The notes: generated by a model not told the origin, from the sequence alone. A stretch of DNA of 5,837 nucleotides from Acholeplasmatales bacterium DTU056 (GCA_001512985.1 LFRX01000058.1:15833-21669); one strand, 5' to 3'. Shown: positions 1 to 5,827, counted from the stretch's first letter. Made by a program: numbers and translations.

Positions 1-260
1 TCAATACCAACCCCAAAATCTTCAACAACAATCTTCATTACATCATCTTCTAAATATACTTCTAAAATTACATCTCCCGGTTCTCTATTCTCATAACCAT
101 GTACTACAGCATTCGTGACCGCTTCCGAAACAATGGTTTTTATTTCATTAACATATGTTAAATTCAAATCTAAATCCATTAAAAAACTTACCACGCACCC
201 TCGAGCAAAGGTAACATTCGGTAAAATTCCTAAAAAAGTTAATTTGAAATAATTTTTCAT
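1..260 (-). CDS. spoIIAB: Anti-sigma F factor / serine kinase SpoIIAB (5' part only)
   Basis: The first 86 codons are present and the rest runs off the left edge; the Bacillus subtilis protein is about 146 residues. The family binds sigma-F and holds it inactive in the predivisional cell and mother cell, and uses ATP to phosphorylate SpoIIAA. Visible features are the start MKNYF, an FAR motif with Arg20 (the equivalent residue in B. subtilis contacts both sigma-F and SpoIIAA), and the GHKL N-box SEAVTNAVVHGY at 45-56. Within the N-box, Glu46 and Asn50 sit where the catalytic base and Mg-binding residue lie in the family. The G1 box DFGVGI is at 81-86, at the window edge. The ATG shares its A with the TAA of spoIIAA (TAATG, 1-nt overlap), so the two are probably translationally coupled and made in matched amounts. 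The G2 box and C-terminus cannot be checked. sigF is expected downstream, outside the window. Confidence 0.95.
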   Translation of the reverse strand, partial: MKNYFKLTFLGILPNVTFARGCVVSFLMDLDLNLTYVNEIKTIVSEAVTNAVVHGYENREPGDVILEVYLEDDVMKIVVEDFGVGI

Positions 261-610
261 TAAGCAACCCCCAAATAGTTATTTACTTCTTCTTCCGTAT
301 TTTTAATTATGCATATTTTATTTAATCCTGATAAATAAACAATTCTTTTTATATTATCATTTAAAGAGCATAAAATAATTTGACCTTTCTTTTGTTTTAA
401 TCGGTTAAATCTTCCTATAATAAATCCAACTCCACTTGAATCCATAAAGGTTAAGTTTTTAAAGTTTAACACTAAATATTGAATTGAATATTTGTCAATT
501 AATTCTGTTACCCGAATTCTTAAAGATTCAACCGTATGTTGATCAAGTTCACCATCAAGTCGACAATATAAAATATACTTTTTGATAAACATTTGAACAT
601 TTAATGTCAT
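260..610 (-). CDS. spoIIAA: Anti-sigma F factor antagonist SpoIIAA
   Basis: A complete 116-residue STAS-domain protein, the usual length for SpoIIAA. When unphosphorylated it binds the SpoIIAB-sigma-F complex and frees sigma-F in the forespore; SpoIIAB inactivates it by phosphorylation and the phosphatase SpoIIE reactivates it. The diagnostic motif FMDSSGVGFIIGRF is at 55-68. Ser58 falls at the same number as the phosphorylated Ser58 of B. subtilis SpoIIAA. The stretch LVLNFKNLTF before it is the expected central beta strand and turn. The ATG is set by a very strong AGGAGGGAG ribosome binding site (614-622) ending 3 nt before it. It overlaps spoIIAB by 1 nt. A terminator lies upstream (679-712), so a promoter should sit at about 623-678. 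In B. subtilis that promoter is sigma-H dependent, but I cannot pick out a convincing sigma-H or sigma-A match here. Confidence 0.96.
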   Translation of the reverse strand: MTLNVQMFIKKYILYCRLDGELDQHTVESLRIRVTELIDKYSIQYLVLNFKNLTFMDSSGVGFIIGRFNRLKQKKGQIILCSLNDNIKRIVYLSGLNKICIIKNTEEEVNNYLGVA

Positions 611-678
611 TCTCTCCCTCCTAATTCATCACATACATTGATTTTACTATAAAAACTTTTTGATATAATTGATACGAC

Positions 679-712
679 AAAAAAGCCCTTTTATTTCACT
701 ACTAAAAGGGCT
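679..712 (-). terminator. Rho-independent terminator after dacF
   Basis: On the minus strand, AGCCCTTTTA (712-703) pairs perfectly with TAAAAGGGCT (693-684) around a 9-nt loop, and six T follow (684-679). It lies about 60 nt past the dacF stop and about 70 nt before the spoIIAA start, so it should separate the two transcripts. On the plus strand the hairpin is followed by AATTTC, so it acts only leftward. Confidence 0.85.
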
Positions 713-773
713 AATTTCATGTAAATATATGTAAAATCAAGTAGTTTGACCGTCTTTTTAGTATAATTTTTTT

Positions 774-1943
774 TTATTTTGAAACTAAAAAGACTTCTTT
801 AAAGACTGTAAAACATACATCAATAAAACTAGCTTTCTTCACCTCTTCGACAATATCCAAACTAACAGTACTAATTAATTTATTATCATAATAGACTTTT
901 AACGTTCCGATATTTTTGTTTTCTAATTGTTTTATTTTTTGATAATCAATAGTCATATCATAGCGAACATCTTTCTTTGGGGCACCTTTTCGAACTAAAA
1001 CATTGATATCTTTGCTAGGAACAATATTATATTCAATATTACCTAATGTAATGTCTTTATATTTTCTTAGTGGTTGATTTTTTTTGAAAATATTAATTAA
1101 TTCAAAATTACTTAAACCATAGTTTAACATTTGCATTGTTTCTTGATTTCGGGCGTTATTTGTTGAACAGCCCATAACAACGGAAATGAAACGAATATTT
1201 CCGCGATGAATTGTCGCACAAAGACAATATCCCGCAATATCCGTCCATCCCGACTTTAATCCATCCACCCCTTCTACAAACCTCACTAATTTATTAGTAT
1301 TAACTAACCAAAATGGTTTAGGGGTTTCTTTTCGTAAATAATCTTCATAAACACTTGTATAACGTAAAATCTTTTCTCCAAAAGTATTAACTAAATACGC
1401 TCCAAATAACGCAATATCATAAGCACAAGAATAATGACCTTCCTCATCAAGCCCATGACAATTTTTAAAATTAGTATTAACTGCTCCAAGTTCTTTGGCT
1501 TTTTGATTCATCATATTAACAAAATTTTCTTCTGATCCACCGATTTTTTCAGCCATCGCAATAGCCGCATCATTACCTGATCCAATTGCAATCCCTTTTA
1601 ATAAATCATCAACTGACATTTCTTCTTGATATTCTAAATAAATTTTACTTCCTGTAATTTTTCGAGCCCTCATACTAGCTTGAACTTTTTCATCTAAGGT
1701 AATTTGTCCTTTTTCCAAACTTTCCATAATTAAAATTAAGGTCATTATTTTGGTCATGCTAGCTGGAGAAAGTGCTTCTTTGGCATTTTTCTCATAAATA
1801 ACAGTCATTGTTGTTGGTTCGATAAGGATTGCGGATTTAGCATCTTTTGTTAATTCTAAAGTTGAATCAGCTTTTACTGGGCTAATATATAAATTAAAAA
1901 ACAAAATCAAAAACAATAAACCAATAATTACCAATTTCTTCAT
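774..1943 (-). CDS. dacF: D-alanyl-D-alanine carboxypeptidase DacF (penicillin-binding protein)
   Basis: A 389-residue serine DD-carboxypeptidase of the S11 (PBP5-like) family, which removes the terminal D-Ala from peptidoglycan stem peptides outside the membrane. In order: a Sec signal peptide (MKK, hydrophobic 4-20, likely cleavage after VKA at 23-25); the active-site SxxK motif SMTK at 62-65 with nucleophile Ser62 and Lys65; the SxN motif SGN at 123-125; and the third motif as KSG at 231-233 (KTG is commoner). A beta-rich C-terminal domain follows at about 290-365. The last 20 residues (FIDVCFTVFKEVF) look like the amphipathic membrane-anchoring helix. The ATG has a GAGGTGA ribosome binding site just upstream. 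Placement directly before spoIIAA matches the dacF-spoIIA order of Bacillus, where DacF is a forespore (sigma-F) product; that supports dacF over dacA. No clear sigma-F promoter is visible in the 75 nt upstream. Confidence 0.92.
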   Translation of the reverse strand: MKKLVIIGLLFLILFFNLYISPVKADSTLELTKDAKSAILIEPTTMTVIYEKNAKEALSPASMTKIMTLILIMESLEKGQITLDEKVQASMRARKITGSKIYLEYQEEMSVDDLLKGIAIGSGNDAAIAMAEKIGGSEENFVNMMNQKAKELGAVNTNFKNCHGLDEEGHYSCAYDIALFGAYLVNTFGEKILRYTSVYEDYLRKETPKPFWLVNTNKLVRFVEGVDGLKSGWTDIAGYCLCATIHRGNIRFISVVMGCSTNNARNQETMQMLNYGLSNFELINIFKKNQPLRKYKDITLGNIEYNIVPSKDINVLVRKGAPKKDVRYDMTIDYQKIKQLENKNIGTLKVYYDNKLISTVSLDIVEEVKKASFIDVCFTVFKEVFLVSK

Positions 1944-1981
1944 TTATTCACCTCTATCTATTAAAATATATTACTAAAAAT

Positions 1982-2020
1982 AAAAAAAATGAGTAAAAAG
2001 ACTTTGTCTTCTTACTCATT
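1982..2020 (-). terminator. Rho-independent terminator overlapping the yebC2 stop codon
   Basis: On the minus strand the 15-nt arm 2020-2006 pairs with 2002-1988 with one G-U wobble and a 3-nt AAA loop (in practice a slightly larger loop), followed by a run of T to 1982. The 5' arm starts inside the TAA stop (2021-2019), so the last codon forms part of the hairpin. The gap to the dacF start is only about 40 nt, and the dacF promoter must lie within or next to this hairpin. Confidence 0.88.
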
Positions 2021-2732
2021 AGTCTAGCATTACATTATGAAAGACATTTTGAACATCTTCTAAATCTTCTAATGCATCGATTAGTCTTAAAAATTTATCT
2101 TTGGCTTCGCCTTCTAATTGAATATAATTTTTTGGCAACATTACAATTTCAGAAGTTGTAAATTCATTTACGCCAAGAGATTGATAAGCCGAACGAATTT
2201 TTTGAAAATCTTCCATTGCGCCGTAGGTTGTAACTTCACCATCTTCATTTTCAATTTCACTAACTTCACAATCAAAATTAATTAAAGCTTCTAAAACAGC
2301 ATCTTCAGTTATACCTTTCGCGCTAACAATGGCGGTGTTATCAAACATGAATGTAACTGAACCGCTAACTCCTAATGTTCCTCCATGTTTACTAAAAGTT
2401 GAACGAACTTCAGAGACTGTCCGATTAACATTATTTGTTAAGCAATCGACAATAATAGCACTTCCTCCTGGTCCATAACCTTCATAACGATGGAAAGAGT
2501 AATCTTCACCACCAAAACCTTTGGCTTTTTCAATTGCTCGTTCAATGATTTCCCGTGGAACATTATAAGTTTTGGCTTTTTCAATAACCATTTTTAAATT
2601 ACGATTGATTTCTGGATCTGGTTCGGATTTTGCGGCGGCGTAAATTTCAATACCAAATTTTGAATATATTTTACTGCGTTGTTTGTCGTTTGCAGCTTTT
2701 TGATACTTAATGTTATTCCACTTTCTACCCAT
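2019..2732 (-). CDS. yebC2: YebC/TACO1-family protein, YebC2 (YeeI) type
   Basis: A 237-residue member of the YebC/TACO1 family, long annotated as a transcriptional regulator. The Bacillus YebC2/YeeI branch is now reported to act in translation by relieving ribosome stalling, notably at proline-rich stretches. The protein starts MGRKWNNIK, the short N-terminus of the YeeI/YebC2 branch; the YebC1 branch starts MAGHSKWNNIK. Other family blocks are KIYSKFGIEIYAAAK (21-35), PREIIERAIEKAKG (59-72), YEGYGPGG (83-90), LTNNVNRT (98-105) and the C-terminal ALEDLEDVQNVFHNV (220-234). The ATG at 2732 is chosen because it has a GGAGGT site 6 nt upstream and matches the family start. The reading frame stays open to a TTG at 2795, but that TTG is the -35 box of the gene's own promoter, so the extension cannot be on the transcript. 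The gene appears monocistronic, with its own promoter and terminator. The YebC2 assignment rests on recalled family sequences. Confidence 0.93.
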   Translation of the reverse strand: MGRKWNNIKYQKAANDKQRSKIYSKFGIEIYAAAKSEPDPEINRNLKMVIEKAKTYNVPREIIERAIEKAKGFGGEDYSFHRYEGYGPGGSAIIVDCLTNNVNRTVSEVRSTFSKHGGTLGVSGSVTFMFDNTAIVSAKGITEDAVLEALINFDCEVSEIENEDGEVTTYGAMEDFQKIRSAYQSLGVNEFTTSEIVMLPKNYIQLEGEAKDKFLRLIDALEDLEDVQNVFHNVMLD

Positions 2733-2738
2733 AATATA

Positions 2739-2744
2739 ACCTCC
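2739..2744 (-). promoter_or_regulatory. Ribosome binding site fixing the yebC2 start
   Basis: GGAGGT lies 6 nt before the ATG at 2732. It decides the start against the longer open frame, which begins at a TTG at 2795. Confidence 0.85.
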
Positions 2745-2766
2745 ATTAAGGAATAAAACACAATAT

Positions 2767-2795
2767 ATATTACCATTTTTTATATATTTTTTCAA
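2767..2795 (-). promoter_or_regulatory. Sigma-A promoter of yebC2
   Basis: On the minus strand the -35 is TTGAAA (2795-2790), the spacer is 17 nt, and the -10 is TAATAT (2772-2767), preceded by a TGG extended -10 dinucleotide context. Transcription should start near 2760, giving a leader of about 28 nt that contains the GGAGGT site. It is the best promoter match in the window. A-rich tracts upstream (2840-2863) could assist RNA polymerase binding. Confidence 0.8.
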
Positions 2796-2876
2796 GAAAT
2801 TATCTAGTAATTTTTTTAACTATTAATACATAAATACATAATTTTTTTAATTACAAAAAAATTGTATATAAATGAA

Positions 2877-2907
2877 AACTCACCTCTATATATTTTAGAG
2901 GCGAGTT
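2877..2907 (-). terminator. Terminator of the ABC importer operon
   Basis: On the minus strand, 2907-2896 (AACTCGCCTCTA) pairs with 2888-2877 (TAGAGGTGAGTT) with one G-U pair and a 7-nt loop. The hairpin starts 5 nt after the TAG stop of the binding-protein gene. The T-tract is short (TTTT, then CATTT), so termination may be less complete than at the other terminators in the window. Confidence 0.72.
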
Positions 2908-2912
2908 AAAAA

Positions 2913-3920
2913 CTAATTTTGCATAGCTTTATTAGCAAATGAATTATCAACTATTTTTTCAAATGGTGCGCGTTTAGTTAATTCACCGGCTTGTTCCATA
3001 ATATCCATTAATCGTTCTAAGCCTTCTTTAGCAAAGAATGGAGTTGGACACCAAGCATCGATATCTTTATAGCGTTGCATAACAATTGTTAAATCTTTGA
3101 TTGGTGTTTCTTTGAAATATGGATGTATCAATTCCGCAATCTCTCTTGCAGAATGTTCTTGAACCCATTTTTGTCCTTTATAAATGGCATTAGTAAATTT
3201 TTGAATAATATCAGGGTTTTTTTCAATATAGCTTTTTGTAGCGCTATAAGCTGTATAAGGAATATTTCCTGATTCAGCCCCGATACTTGCTAAAACATAT
3301 CCTTTTCCTTCTTTTTCAAGGTTGGTAGCTCCTGGTTCAAATAAAGTTACAAAATCCCCTTCGCCGCTAACAAACGCTCCTGCTAGTACTCCATATTGGA
3401 CATCGGTACGAATATTTACTTCTTTAGTTGGATCATCTAAAACAGCATCTAGCCCTTTTTGACGTAAAACATATTGTAACGTCATTACTGGTACTCCACC
3501 TTTGCGACCACCAAGGATAGATTTTCCTTTTAACATATCAAAAGTAAAGTTTTCAATTTTTTCTCTACCAACTAAGAAACTTCCATCGCGCTGTGTCAAT
3601 TGAATGAAATTAATTACATAATTTTTTCGTCCTTGGTTATAAACATAAATTGATGCTTCTGGCCCCATTAAACCAATGTCGGCCTTTTTACTTAGTAATG
3701 CGGACATTACTTTATCGGCACCATTAGAGTTTATTAAAGTGATTTTCAATCCTTCTTCTTCAAAATAACCTTTTGCTAAGGCAACATACTGTGGAGCATA
3801 AAAAACAGAATGTGTTACCTCACTTAGAACGATACTATATCGGTCTTTTTTACACCCTGTTAAAATAAATAAAAACTTAACAATTAATAACATTATAAAA
3901 AGTTTTTTAAGTATTTTCAC
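2913..3920 (-). CDS. ABC importer substrate-binding lipoprotein (SsuA/ThiY/NMT1 family)
   Basis: A 335-residue extracytoplasmic binding protein that should capture a small organic solute and pass it to the permease encoded just upstream. It starts with a lipoprotein signal: MKILKK, a hydrophobic stretch at 7-20, and lipobox LTGC with the lipidated Cys23. The mature protein shows the NMT1/SsuA-type opening (HSVFYAPQYVALAKGYFEEE, 37-56), then the ADIGLMGPEA region (80-89), where these proteins contact ligand, and GGRKGGVP (137-144), a typical phosphate- or anion-binding-like turn. A long helical C-terminal lobe follows (ENPDIIQ-type helix near 233-256). Family members bind sulfonates, taurine, hydroxymethyl- or formylamino-pyrimidines, riboflavin and others, and I cannot tell which from sequence. 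The start is GTG, overlapping the permease TGA by 4 nt (GTGA). A GGGAGG site about 11 nt upstream lies inside the permease gene. The stop is TAG. Confidence 0.88.
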   Translation of the reverse strand: MKILKKLFIMLLIVKFLFILTGCKKDRYSIVLSEVTHSVFYAPQYVALAKGYFEEEGLKITLINSNGADKVMSALLSKKADIGLMGPEASIYVYNQGRKNYVINFIQLTQRDGSFLVGREKIENFTFDMLKGKSILGGRKGGVPVMTLQYVLRQKGLDAVLDDPTKEVNIRTDVQYGVLAGAFVSGEGDFVTLFEPGATNLEKEGKGYVLASIGAESGNIPYTAYSATKSYIEKNPDIIQKFTNAIYKGQKWVQEHSAREIAELIHPYFKETPIKDLTIVMQRYKDIDAWCPTPFFAKEGLERLMDIMEQAGELTKRAPFEKIVDNSFANKAMQN

Positions 3921-4723
3921 TTTTCTTTAATCCTCCCTTTAATTACAAATTTTTCAATTAAATTAACGATACCATACATTATTAATGCACATAAAGCTAA
4001 GACAATAACCCACATCATAACCATATCAAAACGGAATATTTGGCCACCATACATTAACAAATGGCCAATGCCTTTTTGTGAAACCAAAAATTCACCAACT
4101 ATTACTCCAACCCAGGCCATTCCGATATTTATTTTTATGACATTTAATAAATTGCCTATATTGCTTGGTAAAACATATTTAGTAAAGATTTGGAATTTAG
4201 TTGCTTTAAAACTTTTCATCATTTTTACTTTTTCTTCTTCAATATTTGTGAAATGATTGTATGTAGATATGATGGTTACTAATAGTAAAATAGAGATTGC
4301 AACAACAACAATACCCGAAATGCCGGTTCCAGCCCAAATAATCATAATTGGCACAAGTGCGGTTTTAGGAAGAGCATTTAGGACAATAAAAAAAGGGTCT
4401 AAAATTTTAGCTAGTTTTTCACTCCACCACAATATGGATGCAATTAAAACTCCCCCTACTGTTCCAATCACTATTCCCAAAACTGTTTCATAGATAGAAA
4501 TAAAGATATGAGGAAATAACTCATTATTTAGTAAATATTCTTTAAATAACTTAAATATTGCGCTCGGTCTACTAAATAAGAATTGGTCTAAAATTTCAAA
4601 ATGTGCTAAAACTTCCCATAAAGCAAATAGAATTATTAAAATACTAGCTTGGATAATGCCTAATTTGATTTTCTCTTTCTTTTGAATTTTATAAACCTCA
4701 TCGCAACTCTTTTTGTTCATCAT
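3917..4723 (-). CDS. ABC importer permease (SsuC/TauC/ThiX type)
   Basis: A 268-residue inner-membrane permease of the binding-protein-dependent transport superfamily. It forms the channel, presumably as a homodimer, since only one permease gene is present. Hydrophobic segments lie at about 22-40, 76-98, 111-130, 134-153, 196-213 and 234-258, the six-helix pattern of the family. LNALPKTALVPIMIIWAGTG (115-134) matches the conserved LRPIPPLAWIPLLILWFGIG-type segment. The cytoplasmic EAA loop that docks on the ATPase is at about 165-187 and ends in VLPS (184-187), but its usual E-A-A-x-x-x-G pattern is degraded: MMKSFKAT has Lys173 in place of the conserved Gly. The first of two adjacent ATG codons is chosen because GGAGGGAG (4728-4735) gives it better spacing. 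The gene starts inside the ATPase gene (26-nt overlap) and ends overlapping the binding-protein gene by 4 nt. Confidence 0.9.
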   Translation of the reverse strand: MMNKKSCDEVYKIQKKEKIKLGIIQASILIILFALWEVLAHFEILDQFLFSRPSAIFKLFKEYLLNNELFPHIFISIYETVLGIVIGTVGGVLIASILWWSEKLAKILDPFFIVLNALPKTALVPIMIIWAGTGISGIVVVAISILLLVTIISTYNHFTNIEEEKVKMMKSFKATKFQIFTKYVLPSNIGNLLNVIKINIGMAWVGVIVGEFLVSQKGIGHLLMYGGQIFRFDMVMMWVIVLALCALIMYGIVNLIEKFVIKGRIKEK

Positions 4724-5456
4724 TTAACTCCCTCCAAATAACATCAAAATAATCTTTAAATTCCACTGCTTTACGGTTCTTTAACGGACTTTGCTCGTGT
4801 GAAGTAGAAAGTTTGATAGGGTGAATAGATTTTATTTGGGCCGGTCTTTTGGTTAGAACTATTATCCTATCCGCAATTGATATTGCTTCTGCTATGTCAT
4901 GTGTCACTAATATAGTTGATTTCTTTTCTTGTTTGATGATTTTATAGACATCTTCAATGACTATAATTTTAGTTTGATAATCAAGCGAAGCAAAAGGTTC
5001 ATCTAATAATAATATTTTTGGAGTAATTGCGAGCGTTCTAATCAATGCAACTCGTTGTCGCATACCACCAGATAATTGTGAAGGATAGTGATTTCTAAAA
5101 TCCCACAATCCATATATTTTTAACATTCTTTCAACTTCAGCAATCGTCTCTTTATTAACATTTTTTTGTAATACTAATCCTAATAAGACATTGTCATAAA
5201 TATTTTTCCATTCGAATAAATGGTCACGTTGAAACATATATCCAATGGACCCATATGTAATAATTTCACCATCTGTTGGAGTAATCAAACCTGCGATTAA
5301 ATTTAAAATCGTAGTCTTTCCGCTTCCAGAAGGCCCCAATATCGCCACAATTTCCCCTTCATCTACTGAAAAACTAATATCTTTTAAAACTTCAAATTCT
5401 CCTTTTTGGTCACAAAAATGCATTGACACATTTTTAAATTCTAAGACTTTTGACAT
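4698..5456 (-). CDS. ABC importer ATPase (SsuB/TauB/ThiZ type)
   Basis: A 252-residue cytoplasmic nucleotide-binding subunit that powers the importer. All catalytic motifs are intact: Walker A GPSGSGKT (41-48), Q-loop MFQRDHLF with Gln76, signature LSGGMRQR (128-135), Walker B ILLLDEP (148-154) with catalytic Glu153, D-loop SLDY (157-160), and H-loop VTHD with His186. The MFQ-x-x-x-LFEW Q-loop and SGGMRQR signature are typical of the nitrate/taurine/sulfonate ATPase branch. About 45 residues follow the core without any extra regulatory domain. The ATG has AAGGAG 8 nt upstream. It is the first gene of the operon. Its last codons (Trp-Arg-Glu) also encode the permease ribosome binding site. Confidence 0.93.
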   Translation of the reverse strand: MSKVLEFKNVSMHFCDQKGEFEVLKDISFSVDEGEIVAILGPSGSGKTTILNLIAGLITPTDGEIITYGSIGYMFQRDHLFEWKNIYDNVLLGLVLQKNVNKETIAEVERMLKIYGLWDFRNHYPSQLSGGMRQRVALIRTLAITPKILLLDEPFASLDYQTKIIVIEDVYKIIKQEKKSTILVTHDIAEAISIADRIIVLTKRPAQIKSIHPIKLSTSHEQSPLKNRKAVEFKDYFDVIWRELNDEQKELR

Positions 5457-5494
5457 TCCTAGTACTCCTTCTTAGTTATTTTAATTCTACTAGC

Positions 5495-5525
5495 ATTATA
5501 TTCGACTCTATTTTTTTAGTGTCGA
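5495..5525 (-). promoter_or_regulatory. Probable promoter and operator of the ABC importer operon
   Basis: A perfect -10 TATAAT (5500-5495) lies about 40 nt before the ATPase ATG. The best -35 is TCGACA (5525-5520) at a long 19-nt spacing; at 17 nt the hexamer would be a poor GACACT. An imperfect inverted repeat (5502-5525) fills the -35 and spacer, which would suit a repressor or a spacer-remodelling activator. The leader of about 30 nt is too short for a riboswitch. A weaker alternative, TTAACA-16-TAATTA, lies further upstream. Confidence 0.45.
5502..5525. repeat. Imperfect 9-bp inverted repeat in the importer promoter
   Basis: On the plus strand, TCGACTCTA (5502-5510), six T, then TAGTGTCGA (5517-5525): eight of nine positions are complementary, with one T/T mismatch in each arm. 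In an AT-rich region the two TCGAC/GTCGA cores stand out. No T-run follows on either side, so it is not a terminator. Role as an operator is inferred from position only. Confidence 0.6.
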
Positions 5526-5600
5526 CATATTGCCTATTTTCCTAAAATTAAAAAACTAATTATTTTGTTTAATAATACTGTTAATGTTTCAAAATAAAAT

Positions 5601-5637
5601 AAAAAAACTTGCCCTGATTACCATCAAAGCAAGTTTT
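5601..5637 (-). terminator. Rho-independent terminator after the small ORF
   Basis: On the minus strand, 5637-5623 (AAAACTTGCTTTGAT) pairs with 5618-5604 (ATCAGGGCAAGTTTT) over 15 positions with two G-U pairs and a GGTA loop, and runs into seven T (5607-5601). It isolates the ABC operon from the gene to its right. Four T on the other side could give some activity on the plus strand. Confidence 0.88.
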
Positions 5638-5651
5638 AAATAATTTAAATT

Positions 5652-5819
5652 CTATTTTCGATTTCTATTATTATACAAATAATGATGTAAATTTTTAACA
5701 TTATTATATAACTTCTCTAAATGCTCATGGGTTAAAATTCCCGATTCATAAGCTTCTACTAATTCATAAATTTCTCCTTGCTTCCAAACAATCGGAATAG
5801 TTAAGTCTGGAAAAATCAA
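5652..5819 (-). CDS. Small protein of unknown function, 55 residues, TTG start
   Basis: An open frame of 55 residues ending YNNRNRK and TAG, 15 nt before a strong terminator. I do not recognise the family. The composition is protein-like: an N-terminal hydrophobic patch (IFPDLTIPIVW, 2-12), then charged and aromatic residues that look like two helices (EIYELVEAYESG, 16-27, and HEHLEKLYNNVKNLHHYLY, 31-49). No transmembrane segment is visible. The start is inferred: an in-frame TAA immediately precedes a TTG at 5819, a GGAG lies 8 nt upstream (5828-5831), and the frame holds no ATG at all. The alternative is that this is the tail of a longer gene broken by that TAA; only 18 nt of upstream sequence is available, so this cannot be settled here. 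Confidence 0.55.
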   Translation of the reverse strand: MIFPDLTIPIVWKQGEIYELVEAYESGILTHEHLEKLYNNVKNLHHYLYNNRNRK

Positions 5820-5827
5820 TTAATATT

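Noticed and set aside
611..640. RNNGAATWW sigma-H-like -10 (GATGAATTA) before spoIIAA
   Set aside because: It abuts the ribosome binding site, so transcription would start at or inside the gene, and no AGGAwwT -35 lies at the right distance.
719..735. ATGTAAA direct repeat with a 10-bp period after dacF
   Set aside because: Only two 7-bp copies in very AT-rich DNA between a stop codon and its terminator; expected by chance.
746..767. Plus-strand TTGACC and TATAAT resembling a promoter
   Set aside because: The spacing is only 10 nt, far below the 16-18 needed, and the region downstream is antisense to dacF.
2594..2776. Second minus-strand frame at the start of yebC2
   Set aside because: Overlaps the real gene in another frame and would begin at the -10 box of the promoter; composition is low-complexity and AT-driven.
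2733..2795. Open-frame extension of the yebC2 protein to 258 residues
   Set aside because: Its first codon is the TTG of the -35 box (TTGAAA) and the extension spans the whole promoter, so it would not be transcribed. The ATG at 2732 has a proper ribosome binding site and matches the family N-terminus.
4068..4493. Plus-strand frames inside the permease gene (4068-4256 and 4257-4493)
   Set aside because: Antisense shadows of a confidently identified membrane protein, with no ribosome binding sites or recognisable domains.
5245..5475. Plus-strand frame inside the ATPase gene
   Set aside because: Antisense shadow of the Walker A region and start of the ATPase; no independent support.
5457..5600. 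Possible TPP or FMN riboswitch before the importer operon
   Set aside because: No CTGAGA or other conserved TPP/FMN core sequences are present, and the probable leader is only about 30 nt.
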